33,507 nt of DNA from Gammaproteobacteria bacterium (lineage in GTDB: Bacteria; Pseudomonadota; Gammaproteobacteria; PS1; Pseudothioglobaceae): positions 1-33,507 of the forward strand of contig JAERTA010000051.1 of NCBI GenBank assembly GCA_016845205.1, given 5' to 3'. The notes beneath the pieces are model-generated. The model did no database searches, was not told the DNA's origin, and worked only from the letters and a program-made list of their open reading frames with translations. Position numbers and translations under genes: made by a program. The stretch's first letter is position 1. Every line of letters begins with the position of its first letter. Positions 25,649 through 33,507 of this stretch are shown here, one piece after another.

Positions 25649-25656
25649 CCCCCCCC
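25649..25656. repeat. Run of eight C (G on the minus strand) beside a -10-like box
   Basis: Eight identical C bases at 25649-25656 are the longest G/C homopolymer noticed in this AT-rich window. On the minus strand the G run ends one base before TATAAA (25642-25647), a candidate -10 box for the rhodanese copy 2 gene. No good -35 hexamer is visible. Its length could vary by slipped-strand replication. Confidence 0.6.
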
Positions 25657-25688
25657 AAGAAGACGAAGGCTAAAAATTCTGTTGTTAA

Positions 25689-25919
25689 TTAATCACAGCT
25701 TGGCTCTTCTTCCAAATTGTGATTAGCAAAGAAGTCCATGACACACTCTTCTTTTTCGTCTTCTTCAGCGCCATCACAAAAATCTTGTGCACCATCACGA
25801 ACTAATTGCTTTTGCGCTTCTGTTGCGCCAGCACCTAATGCAGGTACAGTTTCACCATCCATATGTGCGAATAATGTTGTACTTAATAAAAATCCAAATA
25901 ATATGACTAACTTTTTCAC
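25689..25919 (-). CDS. Small exported acidic protein of unknown function
   Basis: A 76-residue product with a clear signal peptide ('MKKLVILFGFLLSTTLFA', cleaved near residue 18). The mature peptide is about 58 residues, very acidic, with three cysteines (48, 59, 75) in 'DFCDG', 'EECVMDFF' and 'PSCD'. The start is GTG at 25919, with AAGGAGA 7 bases upstream and a promoter-like pair further up, so expression is well supported. No family was recognised. It is the first gene of the exported-protein cluster that includes two rhodaneses. Confidence 0.75.
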   Translation of the reverse strand: MKKLVILFGFLLSTTLFAHMDGETVPALGAGATEAQKQLVRDGAQDFCDGAEEDEKEECVMDFFANHNLEEEPSCD

Positions 25920-25955
25920 TACTTCTCTCCTTAATTTTATTGCCCGAAAGCTACT

Positions 25956-25983
25956 TTTATACCATCTATATCAAGGATTACAA
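25956..25983 (-). promoter_or_regulatory. Candidate promoter of the exported-protein cluster
   Basis: Minus-strand TTGTAA (25978-25983) and TATAAA (25956-25961) are 16 bases apart, giving a start near 25949, 30 bases before the GTG of the 76-residue gene. Confidence 0.5.
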
Positions 25984-26057
25984 GTTTTTTTTCAACTATT
26001 TAAATATAATAATATACTTATTTAGTAAAGATTATGCTGAACTATATATCAATATGA

Positions 26058-26495
26058 CTAGCTTATTTCGTCCATCGCTATGTTGGCTAATTCATCTGCC
26101 ATATCATTACCCTTGTTGCCACTATGCCCCTTTACCCAATGCCAATGCACATTGTGCTTAATATTAACCTCATCAAGCTTTTGCCATAGGTCAACATTCT
26201 TTACTGGTTTTTTATTAGCCGTCTTCCAGCCTCGTAACTTCCAACCTTTAATCCATTCATTAATACCACTCATCACGTATTTAGAATCCGTATATAAGTC
26301 AATATCAATGGTGCTTGACTTAATAGCCTCTAATGCTTTGATCGCTGCTGTGAGTTCCATGCGATTATTAGTGGTATTTTTTTCACCGCCTTTGAGTTTT
26401 TTATCATGATCGCCGTATCGAAGCCACACACCCCAACCACCCACACCCGGATTTCCTCGGCAACCACCATCGGTATAAATTACTATTTTTTCCAT
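26058..26495 (-). CDS. rnhA: Ribonuclease HI
   Basis: Cleaves the RNA strand of RNA-DNA hybrids. With the start at 26495 the product is 145 residues and begins '[11 protein letters not shown]'. Catalytic residues Asp9, Glu47, Asp70 and Asp134 plus His124 match the E. coli enzyme (Asp10, Glu48, Asp70, Asp134, His124). '[13 protein letters not shown]'-like sequence is the basic handle region. The ATG follows the amidotransferase stop codon after one base (TGATATG), so the two genes are coupled; a longer frame to 26510 would overlap that gene. Confidence 0.97.
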   Translation of the reverse strand: MEKIVIYTDGGCRGNPGVGGWGVWLRYGDHDKKLKGGEKNTTNNRMELTAAIKALEAIKSSTIDIDLYTDSKYVMSGINEWIKGWKLRGWKTANKKPVKNVDLWQKLDEVNIKHNVHWHWVKGHSGNKGNDMADELANIAMDEIS

Positions 26496-26496
26496 A

Positions 26497-28269
26497 TCAC
26501 TTACTTCCATCCACGTTTATCTGTATCCAGTACTCTAGTAACGCCAAATGCCATAAACGCGATCCATTCAGTGCAGTCATATATTGCTCTGGCTGGTTAA
26601 TGACTTTTTGTACAAATGTTTGATTATAAACACCTCGATTAATGCACTGGGTGGAATTCAAAATATCAGCCATAAACTCTAAAAACTCACCGCGTACGTA
26701 TTTAAGTGCTGGCATCGGAAAATAACCTTTCTTTCGATCAATAACACTATCGGGTAACAAACCACGAGAAATCTGTTTAAGTGGGTGTTTGCCTTCTTCA
26801 CTCATCTTTAAACCAGGCGAGATACTCAGTGCGTGTTCTACCAATTGATAATCCATAAATGGCACGCGCGCCTCCAACCCCCAAGCCATGGTCATGTTGT
26901 CAACACGTTTAACTGGGTCATCTACCACTAAGCGGGTAATATCAGTACGAAAGACCTTGTCCATAAACTCATCCGCATTGGCCTTAGTAAATTCTCTATT
27001 CAGCCAAGCCTCGGTATGATTACCATTGTGATATTGCTGACTAACAGTCTGTAAGTACTCCTCATAAGGTCGATCAACATAATGTTTAGCAAAACGCTCT
27101 ACCTCGGTGCCTGATTCAGCTTGCATGCGTGGATACCAAAAATATCCAGCAAAGGCCTCATCTGCTCCTTGACCTGATAACACCACTTTAATATGTTTTG
27201 ACACTTGCTCTGAAAGCAAATAAAAAGCCACCGCATCTTGGCCAACCATTGGCTCTGCCATATTGGTGACTGCCTCACCCAAACGCGGTAAGACTTGTGA
27301 ATTAGGCACGACGTATTTTTCGTGCTTGGTGTTAAACTGTTTAACAATCTGATCAGAATACTCAAACTCAGATCCAGCTTCGTCATCAATATCTTCAAAG
27401 CCAATTGAAAAAGTGCGAATATCTTGATGCCCTGCTTCATTTAGCAAACCCACCAATAATGAAGAATCCAAGCCACCTGAGAGCAACACACCAATAGGCA
27501 CATCTGAGGCGTTCATTCTTTTCAGTACCGCCTTGGTGAGTAACTCATGCGTGCGCTCAATGTGCTCAGCATCACTCAGATTAGATCTTTGCGCTTTGGG
27601 TTGCCAATAGGTTTTTTCTGCCACCTTACCCTTAGCATCAATCGTCAAAGTGGTGGCTGGTTTGATTTTATTCACCCCATTTAAAATAGTATTAGGTGCT
27701 GGCACTACCCCATGTAGGGATAACTGTTGCTGTAATGCTACTGAATTAATACCAGTATCAGCGCCTATAGCAACTAAAGCCTGCGTATTAGAAGCAAAAC
27801 TAAACGCCTGATCAGTTAAACTAAAATACAAAGGCTTGATGCCCATGCGATCACGCGCAACAAACAGTTGATTGGTTTTTTGATTCCAAATACAAAAAGC
27901 AAACATGCCATCTAAGTGAGTAACGCAATCTTCACCCCAAAAATGATAAGCTTTAATAATTACTTCTGTATCTGAATGCGAAAAGAAAGTGTAGCCCTGC
28001 TTGATTAGATCTTGACGTAGAGATTGATAATTGTAAATCGTACCATTAAAAACTAACACTAAATCTAGTGCCTTATCTACCATCGGTTGTGACGCATGGT
28101 TTGATAAATCAATAATACTGAGGCGTTGATGACCAAAGCCAATCCTGCCCTCTGCCCATTGCCCAGAAGCATCTGGGCCACGACGTGCAATCTTAGACAT
28201 CATTACATCAAGTTCCTGCGGTTTAACCGCATGATGATCAAATCTTAACTGACCGCAAATACCGCACAT
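26497..28269 (-). CDS. AsnB-like glutamine amidotransferase, possibly the NAGGN type (AsnO)
   Basis: A 590-residue two-domain enzyme. The N-terminal class II glutaminase has nucleophile Cys2 ('[10 protein letters not shown]'), 'RRGPDASG' and 'FNGTIYNY'. The C-terminal synthetase has the PP-loop SGGLDSS at 264-270 and '[16 protein letters not shown]'. It is certainly an asparagine-synthetase family member. Segments such as '[12 protein letters not shown]', '[25 protein letters not shown]' and 'GYFWYPRM' resemble the N-acetylglutaminylglutamine amidotransferases that make the osmolyte NAGGN. Their usual partner, a GNAT/ATP-grasp synthase, is not adjacent. Plain asparagine synthetase is the alternative. 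Confidence 0.85.
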   Translation of the reverse strand: MCGICGQLRFDHHAVKPQELDVMMSKIARRGPDASGQWAEGRIGFGHQRLSIIDLSNHASQPMVDKALDLVLVFNGTIYNYQSLRQDLIKQGYTFFSHSDTEVIIKAYHFWGEDCVTHLDGMFAFCIWNQKTNQLFVARDRMGIKPLYFSLTDQAFSFASNTQALVAIGADTGINSVALQQQLSLHGVVPAPNTILNGVNKIKPATTLTIDAKGKVAEKTYWQPKAQRSNLSDAEHIERTHELLTKAVLKRMNASDVPIGVLLSGGLDSSLLVGLLNEAGHQDIRTFSIGFEDIDDEAGSEFEYSDQIVKQFNTKHEKYVVPNSQVLPRLGEAVTNMAEPMVGQDAVAFYLLSEQVSKHIKVVLSGQGADEAFAGYFWYPRMQAESGTEVERFAKHYVDRPYEEYLQTVSQQYHNGNHTEAWLNREFTKANADEFMDKVFRTDITRLVVDDPVKRVDNMTMAWGLEARVPFMDYQLVEHALSISPGLKMSEEGKHPLKQISRGLLPDSVIDRKKGYFPMPALKYVRGEFLEFMADILNSTQCINRGVYNQTFVQKVINQPEQYMTALNGSRLWHLALLEYWIQINVDGSK

Positions 28270-28322
28270 AAAAAAACCACAAAGGTAAAATAGCTTATTT
28301 TATCAAGTATTACATATCGGTA

Positions 28323-29723
28323 ATGGCACAAACACTGTATGACAAACTAATGAGTGCACACGTGGTGCGTGAAGAAGCAACCACAGCGCTTATCTATATT
28401 GACAGGCAACTGATCCACGAAGTAACATCGCCTCAGGCTTTTGAAGGTTTAGAGATGGCCGGCAGAAAACCTTGGCGCCTAGATGCTAATCTAGCCGTAC
28501 CTGATCACAACGTGCCGACCACTGAGCGCTCAAGTGGTGTCAGTGGTATTGAAGATCCGATTTCAAAATTACAAATCGAAACATTGGACAAAAACTGCTC
28601 AGACTTTGGCATTAATGAGATTACCATGAACGATGTCCGTCAAGGTATTGTACATGTGGTTGGCCCAGAACAAGGCGCGACCCTGCCAGGTTGGGGTATT
28701 GTTTGTGGCGACTTACACACCTCAACGCATGGTGCGCTCGGTGCATTTGCTTTTGGCATTGGTACTAGTGAGGTAGAGCACGTGTTAGCCACGGGTTGTT
28801 TATGGCAAGCTAGGTCTAAAAATTTAAAGATTGAGGTGAGTGGCGAGCTAAACGAATTTGTTAGTGCTAAAGACCTGGCTCTGTATATTATTGGCCAAAT
28901 TGGTACTGCTGGCGGTACTGGTTATGCCATTGAGTTTGCCGGCGATACAATTCAAGGTTTGAGTATTGAAGGTCGTATGACGTTGTGCAATATGGCGATT
29001 GAGGCCGGTGCCCGTGTGGGCATGGTGGCGGTTGATGATAAAACCATTGACTATGTTAAAGGCCGTCCTTTAGCGCCAACAGGTGATGAGTGGGATAAGG
29101 CGGTTGCCTATTGGCAAACACTACATTCTGATGTTAATGCAAAATTTGATAAAACCATTAGTTTTAATGCAAATGATATCAAGCCACAAGTGACTTGGGG
29201 TACTTCCCCAGAAATGGTGGTTAGTGTTGATGGTAATACACCGGATCCAGCCAAGGAGACTGATTCAGTCAAAGCAGAAAGTATTCGCAATGCACTAAAC
29301 TACATCCACCTAGAAGCCAATACACCAATCAACACAGTGGCCATTGACAAGGTTTTTATCGGCTCTTGCACCAATTCTCGCATTGAAGATTTACGCGTAG
29401 CTGCCACTGTCGCAAAAGGAAAACACATTGCTGATAACATTAAATTGGCTTTAGTCGTGCCCGGCTCAGGCTTAATTAAAAAACAAGCAGAAGATGAAGG
29501 TCTAGACAAAATATTTACCGATGCAGGGTTTGAATGGCGTGAAGCAGGCTGCTCGATGTGTCTTGCTATGAACGCTGACAAACTTGAAGTTGGAGAACGC
29601 TGTGCCAGTACTTCAAATCGTAATTTTGAAGGTCGTCAAGGTCAAGGTTCATTTACCCATTTGGTCAGCCCTGCGATCGCAGCATCCAGTGCGATTGCTG
29701 GTCATTTTTCGGAGGTGAAATAA
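28323..29723 (+). CDS. leuC: 3-isopropylmalate dehydratase, large subunit
   Basis: With LeuD isomerises 2-isopropylmalate to 3-isopropylmalate in leucine synthesis. The 466 residues match E. coli. The [4Fe-4S] ligands are Cys349 ('GSCTNSR'), Cys410 and Cys413 ('GCSMCLAMN'), and '[33 protein letters not shown]' is the substrate-binding signature. It is divergent from the amidotransferase gene with 53 bases between them. The ribosome binding site is weak (GG shortly before the ATG). Confidence 0.98.
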   Translation: MAQTLYDKLMSAHVVREEATTALIYIDRQLIHEVTSPQAFEGLEMAGRKPWRLDANLAVPDHNVPTTERSSGVSGIEDPISKLQIETLDKNCSDFGINEITMNDVRQGIVHVVGPEQGATLPGWGIVCGDLHTSTHGALGAFAFGIGTSEVEHVLATGCLWQARSKNLKIEVSGELNEFVSAKDLALYIIGQIGTAGGTGYAIEFAGDTIQGLSIEGRMTLCNMAIEAGARVGMVAVDDKTIDYVKGRPLAPTGDEWDKAVAYWQTLHSDVNAKFDKTISFNANDIKPQVTWGTSPEMVVSVDGNTPDPAKETDSVKAESIRNALNYIHLEANTPINTVAIDKVFIGSCTNSRIEDLRVAATVAKGKHIADNIKLALVVPGSGLIKKQAEDEGLDKIFTDAGFEWREAGCSMCLAMNADKLEVGERCASTSNRNFEGRQGQGSFTHLVSPAIAASSAIAGHFSEVK

Positions 29724-29728
29724 ATATC

Positions 29729-30343
29729 ATGGAAAAATTTACCACCTTAACCTCTATTGCCGCACCACTTGATCGCGCCAATGTTGATACCGATGCTATT
29801 ATTCCAAAGCAGTTTTTAAAGTCAATCAAACGCTCTGGCTTTGGCCCTAACTTATTTGATGAATGGCGCTATCTTGATCACGGCGAAGTGGGCATGGATA
29901 ATACCAAACGCCCACTGAACAAAGATTTTGTTTTAAATAAAGCCGAGTACCAAGATGCGAAAATACTACTAGCGCGTGAAAACTTTGGCTGTGGCTCATC
30001 GCGCGAGCACGCACCTTGGGCGCTAGAAGACTATGGTTTTAGAGTGATTATTGCCCCAAGTTTCGCTGATATTTTTTACAACAACTGCTTTAAAAACGGC
30101 ATCTTGCCGATTGTGCAAGATAACAAGGTAATGGATGAACTGTTTGATTTTAGTGGTGAAATCATCATTGATCTTGAATCACAGAGCATTCATGCTAATG
30201 GTAAAAGTTATACTTTTGAAGTAGATGTTGAGCGCAAGCGTCGCTTAATGAATGGCTTAGATGATATTGGACTAACTTTGCAATATTCGAACGATATTAA
30301 GGATTTTGAGAAGAATTATTTTAAAACTTATTCTTGGCTATAA
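29729..30343 (+). CDS. leuD: 3-isopropylmalate dehydratase, small subunit
   Basis: Swivel domain that completes the LeuC active site. The 204 residues include '[24 protein letters not shown]', '[20 protein letters not shown]' and '[17 protein letters not shown]', all diagnostic of the small subunit. GGAGG lies inside the end of leuC, 13 bases before the ATG, a rather long gap. The leuB gene that often follows is not here; ruvA comes next, so leuA and leuB must lie elsewhere. Confidence 0.98.
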   Translation: MEKFTTLTSIAAPLDRANVDTDAIIPKQFLKSIKRSGFGPNLFDEWRYLDHGEVGMDNTKRPLNKDFVLNKAEYQDAKILLARENFGCGSSREHAPWALEDYGFRVIIAPSFADIFYNNCFKNGILPIVQDNKVMDELFDFSGEIIIDLESQSIHANGKSYTFEVDVERKRRLMNGLDDIGLTLQYSNDIKDFEKNYFKTYSWL

Positions 30344-30344
30344 T
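30339..30344 (+). promoter_or_regulatory. TATAAT box placed for a leaderless ruvA transcript
   Basis: A perfect TATAAT ends exactly 6 bases before the ruvA ATG, so the usual start point would be the A of the ATG. There is no Shine-Dalgarno sequence. The -35 region has only the weak TTATTT at 30316-30321. Confidence 0.4.
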
Positions 30345-30350
30345 TAATCC

Positions 30351-30938
30351 ATGATTGGTCGCCTTAGTGGAAAAATTCTAGAAAAAAACCCACCTGAAGT
30401 TCTACTGGAAGTCAGTGGCATAGGCTACGAAATTCTATGCCCAATGTCGACCTTTTACGAGATAAGCAACGAAAGTAACGTTTCCTTGCACACTCACTTA
30501 GCCGTTAAAGAAGATTCTCATACGTTATATGGCTTTATCTCTAAAGACGAAAAAACTTTATTTCGTGAGTTAATCCGCGTTAATGGTATCGGCCCTAAAG
30601 TCGCACTCGCTATTCTTTCCCATCTTAACGTTGTCTCGTTAATGAACGCAGTGGCAAATGAAGACGATGCGCTACTCGCCAAAACCCCAGGCATTGGCAA
30701 GAAGACCGCACAAAAACTCATTGTAGAGCTTAAAGATCGACTAGAAAAATTACAGCTGAGCAACACGCAACACCAAAAAATTACCGCCAGCAATTCTAAT
30801 CCTAATACACAAAAAGCTACTCAAGCATTGCAAGCGCTTGGGTTTAAGACTAAAGAGGCTGATAAAATGCTTAGTGCTATTAATGATGAATCACTTTCAA
30901 CCGAAGAATTAATCCGCCTAGCATTACAAAATAAATAA
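30351..30938 (+). CDS. ruvA: Holliday junction DNA helicase subunit RuvA
   Basis: Tetrameric junction-binding subunit that loads RuvB for branch migration. The 195 residues (E. coli 203) show the three RuvA domains: the OB-like N-terminal barrel 'MIGRLSGKILEKNPPEVLLEVSGIGYEI', two helix-hairpin-helix motifs ('RVNGIGPKVALAIL' and 'TPGIGKKTAQKLIVELKDR'), and the C-terminal three-helix domain ('KATQALQALGFKTKEADKML') that contacts RuvB. ruvB and ruvC are not in the window. It starts 7 bases after leuD and has no ribosome binding site. Confidence 0.97.
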   Translation: MIGRLSGKILEKNPPEVLLEVSGIGYEILCPMSTFYEISNESNVSLHTHLAVKEDSHTLYGFISKDEKTLFRELIRVNGIGPKVALAILSHLNVVSLMNAVANEDDALLAKTPGIGKKTAQKLIVELKDRLEKLQLSNTQHQKITASNSNPNTQKATQALQALGFKTKEADKMLSAINDESLSTEELIRLALQNK

Positions 30939-30945
30939 TCTCAAA

Positions 30946-30976
30946 TTGAGAAAAAAGACTCTAGTTTTGCTATAAT
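30946..30976 (+). promoter_or_regulatory. Promoter of the DUF255 gene, placed for a leaderless transcript
   Basis: TTGAGA (30946-30951) and a perfect TATAAT (30971-30976) are separated by 19 bases. The TATAAT ends 6 bases before the ATG at 30983, so transcription would begin at or beside the start codon. No Shine-Dalgarno sequence is present. Confidence 0.5.
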
Positions 30977-30982
30977 CAAAAT

Positions 30983-33268
30983 ATGCTTAGAGTTTTATTG
31001 CTATTATTATTCATTCCTACACTAGCCCTATCGCATTCAAGCGACGAGCTAAACTCTTCTTATTTAAATAAAGGCTCTGATTACCAACCTAGAACACACC
31101 ATTTAGATGAAAATGCTAAGGCAAAATTCGTCAACCACCTTATTCTATCTGATTCACCTTATTTGCTTCAACACGCACACAATCCAATTAATTGGTACAG
31201 CTGGTCAGATGAAGCATTTGATAAAGCTCGAGCTGAGAACAAGCTAATTTTTCTTTCTATTGGTTACTCAACTTGTCACTGGTGCCATGTGATGGAAGAA
31301 GAAAGTTTTGACGACATAGAAGTCGCTAAGTTAATGAACCAACACTTTGTCGCTATTAAAGTAGACCGAGAAATCCAGCCTGATGTTGACGCTACCTTCA
31401 TGAACATTGCCCAGCTAACTAATGGATCTGCGGGTTGGCCACTAAATGTATTTCTAACGCCTGATGGTCGCTCATTTTTAACTGATACTTATATTACTAA
31501 ATCGAGGCTAATGTCTACCATCCCTCAGTTACAAAACCTGTGGGAAAAAGAAAAAGAAAAAATAACTGCACTAGCAGATAGAACGACGCAAATGCTAAAC
31601 AGCATTAAAGCAACACAAAACACCCTCAAAGCTACTACTTTAGATAAAACTATTTTTAATCAAACTACACAATCTATCCTAGATAACTTTGATGATCTTC
31701 AAGGTGGCTTTAGCGAAGCACCGAAGTTCCCACATGAAAGCCTATTATTGTTTTTATTGGATGAACAAAAACGCAATCCATCGGAAGATAAATTAACCGC
31801 TATTACTACGACACTTGATGCTATGGCAACTGGTGGATTATATGATGTCATTGGTGGTGGTTTCCATCGCTATGCAATTGATAACGCCTGGATAGTACCG
31901 CACTTTGAAAAAATGCTCTATAACCAAGCGCAACTCTCATTAGTTTACACACGCGCCTATCAACTCACAAAGAAACCACTTTACAGGCGTATTGCAAAAC
32001 AAACACTGAACTACACCCTAAAAGAAATGCGAGGCAAAAGGGGTGGTTTTTTCTCAGCGACCGATGCTGACTCTGAAGGAGAAGAAGGTACTTTTTTTAT
32101 TTTCTCAGACAATGACCTCCAGTCCATACTAAATACTGAGCAATATCAACAAGCATTAAAATGGTTTGACTTATCTAAACATACGGAGTTTGAAAACAAA
32201 AACGTCGTCCGCTTCCATGATATTAACAAGTTAAAACCAACTGACTATCCAACAGTAGACAGCTTGATTGATAAGATTTATCAAGCTAGGGCAAAACGCA
32301 TTCCACCTTTAACTGATAAGAAGATTTTATTGTCATGGAATTCATTGCTGGTACAGAGTTTTATTGAGGCTGGCCAAGCTTTTGATAACCCCCTCTATCT
32401 CGAAACAGGCATAAATACAGCTCAATACTTATTTGATCAGTTTTATCAAAACAATCAACTATACCGTGTTTCTATTGATGGACGCTTTTCAACGTTGGCA
32501 CTATTTGAAGACTATGCCTACTTCACTCAAGCTTTATTAAAAGTATTTGATCAAACAAATGACCAAATCTGGCTAAACAGAGTAAAAAAGCTAGTGCAAC
32601 AAATGAATACGCATTTTTGGGATAAAAAAAATCATGGTTTTCACATGAGCTCTGGAAACAAACACTTGAATTTAAGTTTAAAACAGCTCTATGATGATGC
32701 ACTACCTTCTGCTAATGGAATTGCCTATCAAGTTTTAACTGGCTTGTCTGTACGAACGACTAATCCAGATTATGCCACTCAAGCAAAAAAGTTATTAAGT
32801 TCAGTTTCAAGTTTAATTAAAAAAGACCCTTATAGCTACACCTCGTTTATCCAAGGTTTAAATAACGTTAAAAATGGTGAAACCTCTACTGTTCAATACG
32901 CCTACCAAGGGCGTATTCGTGTGCACACACAAATTTTAAATAGCAACGAACTACTGGTCGATCTAAGTCTAAATCCAGGTTGGCATATTAACTCTAATCA
33001 ACCAATACAAAGCTCTTTGATTGCTACACGAGTGAACAATCTAGATACTAAAAACTGGTCTATCATAAAGGCAACATACCCTAAAGGTCAGCTAGCTAAG
33101 TTAGGTTTTTCAAAAGATGAAATTTCAATTTACAAAGATCAAGTTAAGATTAAACTTAAATTCGTTCAAAAATCAAAAAACTATGTAGCGCCAAAACTAT
33201 CGTTGAGCTTGCAAGCTTGCAGCGATAAAGTTTGTTTAGCACCAACAACGCTAAACCTAAAGCCTTAA
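30983..33268 (+). CDS. Exported DUF255 thioredoxin-fold protein with a DsbD-like C-terminal domain
   Basis: A 761-residue protein with a signal peptide (1-17, '[13 protein letters not shown]'). Next comes the DUF255/YyaL thioredoxin-like domain ('[18 protein letters not shown]', C98-H-W-C101) and a six-hairpin glycosidase-like region (about 220-620) with 'GGFHRYAID', '[16 protein letters not shown]' and 'DADSEGEEG'. Usual YyaL/SSP411 relatives are shorter and seem cytoplasmic. Residues 637-761 add a domain like the N-terminal domain of DsbD or ScsB ('[12 protein letters not shown]', '[21 protein letters not shown]', '[14 protein letters not shown]' with C746 and C751). Periplasmic thiol-disulfide work is a reasonable inference; no substrate is known. 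Confidence 0.88.
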   Translation: MLRVLLLLLFIPTLALSHSSDELNSSYLNKGSDYQPRTHHLDENAKAKFVNHLILSDSPYLLQHAHNPINWYSWSDEAFDKARAENKLIFLSIGYSTCHWCHVMEEESFDDIEVAKLMNQHFVAIKVDREIQPDVDATFMNIAQLTNGSAGWPLNVFLTPDGRSFLTDTYITKSRLMSTIPQLQNLWEKEKEKITALADRTTQMLNSIKATQNTLKATTLDKTIFNQTTQSILDNFDDLQGGFSEAPKFPHESLLLFLLDEQKRNPSEDKLTAITTTLDAMATGGLYDVIGGGFHRYAIDNAWIVPHFEKMLYNQAQLSLVYTRAYQLTKKPLYRRIAKQTLNYTLKEMRGKRGGFFSATDADSEGEEGTFFIFSDNDLQSILNTEQYQQALKWFDLSKHTEFENKNVVRFHDINKLKPTDYPTVDSLIDKIYQARAKRIPPLTDKKILLSWNSLLVQSFIEAGQAFDNPLYLETGINTAQYLFDQFYQNNQLYRVSIDGRFSTLALFEDYAYFTQALLKVFDQTNDQIWLNRVKKLVQQMNTHFWDKKNHGFHMSSGNKHLNLSLKQLYDDALPSANGIAYQVLTGLSVRTTNPDYATQAKKLLSSVSSLIKKDPYSYTSFIQGLNNVKNGETSTVQYAYQGRIRVHTQILNSNELLVDLSLNPGWHINSNQPIQSSLIATRVNNLDTKNWSIIKATYPKGQLAKLGFSKDEISIYKDQVKIKLKFVQKSKNYVAPKLSLSLQACSDKVCLAPTTLNLKP

Positions 33269-33507
33269 ATGACCTTTGTTTTATTCTTGGTTAAATGCTT
33301 TACCCAATTAACAAAATCGTAATTAACTGAATACAGACAAGGCAATAACACCAAAGTCATCACCGTGCCAAAAAGTAGTCCATACCCCAGCGACAGCGCC
33401 ATCGGTTGCAAAATAAAATCAGTACCGCCAATGCCGTACGCTAAAGGAATAACGCCCGCTAATGTTGTTAGCGTTGTTAATACCACGGCGCGCAGACGAT
33501 CTTTGGC
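33265..33507 (-). CDS. RND efflux transporter, C-terminal fragment (cut by window edge)
   Basis: The last 80 residues of a hydrophobic pump protein; the frame stays open to the window edge, so the gene continues beyond 33507. '[25 protein letters not shown]' followed by '[27 protein letters not shown]' is the end of the last transmembrane bundle of HAE1/AcrB-type RND exporters. A short cytoplasmic tail ends in '[11 protein letters not shown]'. Drug efflux versus metal or other export cannot be told. The stop codon overlaps the end of the convergent DUF255 gene by four bases. Confidence 0.88.
   Translation of the reverse strand, partial: AKDRLRAVVLTTLTTLAGVIPLAYGIGGTDFILQPMALSLGYGLLFGTVMTLVLLPCLYSVNYDFVNWVKHLTKNKTKVI

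Noticed and set aside
25649-25670. G-quadruplex on the minus strand from the G run
   Set aside because: Only one long G run exists here; the four separate G tracts that are needed are absent.
26080-26409. Plus-strand frame of 109 codons opposite rnhA
   Set aside because: Antisense to catalytic codons of ribonuclease HI; low-complexity Ser/Leu composition.
1-33507. Mobile elements, CRISPR arrays, restriction or defence genes
   Set aside because: No transposase, integrase, regularly spaced repeats or defence-domain proteins were seen; apart from small unknowns, gene content is core metabolism.

Overview
The window is a gene-dense, AT-rich piece of a gammaproteobacterial chromosome. Many gene pairs are familiar from that class: smpB divergent from ratA, DUF502 directly before aspS, rlmN close to ispG, yebC just ahead of another housekeeping gene, and leuC-leuD. 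Short intergenic gaps, 4-base ATGA overlaps, low GC and two exported rhodaneses would fit a streamlined marine sulfur oxidiser of the SUP05/Thioglobus or bivalve-symbiont type. That placement is an inference, because the window has no rRNA or sulfur-oxidation marker. No phage, IS element, CRISPR array or integration site was seen, and no stretch over 300 bases lacks a gene.

Layout: 1-340 is a tRNA operon (Pro-UGG, Arg-UCU, His-GUG) behind a near-consensus promoter. At 420-2364 are hslO (Hsp33, with two of its four zinc cysteines missing), an RluA-family pseudouridine synthase and a small lipoprotein. At 2440-12782 lies a long plus-strand run: htpX, map, DUF502, aspS, nadA, yebC, purL and a YgjP-type metalloprotein. 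At 12794-13800 (minus) are the monothiol glutaredoxin grxD and a small methyltransferase. At 13840-17539 (plus) are trhP/yegQ, dxs and DUF2062. At 17526-21043 (minus) are ispG, a 98-residue single-pass protein in the usual rodZ place, rlmN, hup (HU) with a structured leader, and smpB. At 21067-22794 (plus) are ratA, rluE and a ferritin-like DUF455 protein. At 22797-28269 (minus) are a DUF3530 hydrolase-like protein, a Sel1 protein, two tandem rhodaneses, a tiny exported acidic protein, rnhA and an AsnB/AsnO-type amidotransferase. At 28323-33268 (plus) are leuC, leuD, ruvA and an exported DUF255 protein with a DsbD-like tail. The window ends inside an RND transporter gene.

Most genes serve core functions: tRNA and rRNA modification, trans-translation, Asp-tRNA charging, purine, NAD, isoprenoid and leucine synthesis. 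Iron-sulfur enzymes are frequent (NadA, IspG, RlmN, LeuC, probably TrhP), and GrxD is an Fe-S carrier. The most distinctive part is 22.8-25.9 kb, where five consecutive genes all encode predicted exported proteins, including a recent rhodanese duplication, an 8-base G/C run beside a promoter-like box, and terminator-like hairpins placed directly before ribosome binding sites. Other points for a second look are the cysteine-depleted Hsp33, the HU leader containing an anti-Shine-Dalgarno copy, a terminator hairpin abutting the rlmN start codon, and apparent leaderless promoters at ruvA and the DUF255 gene.
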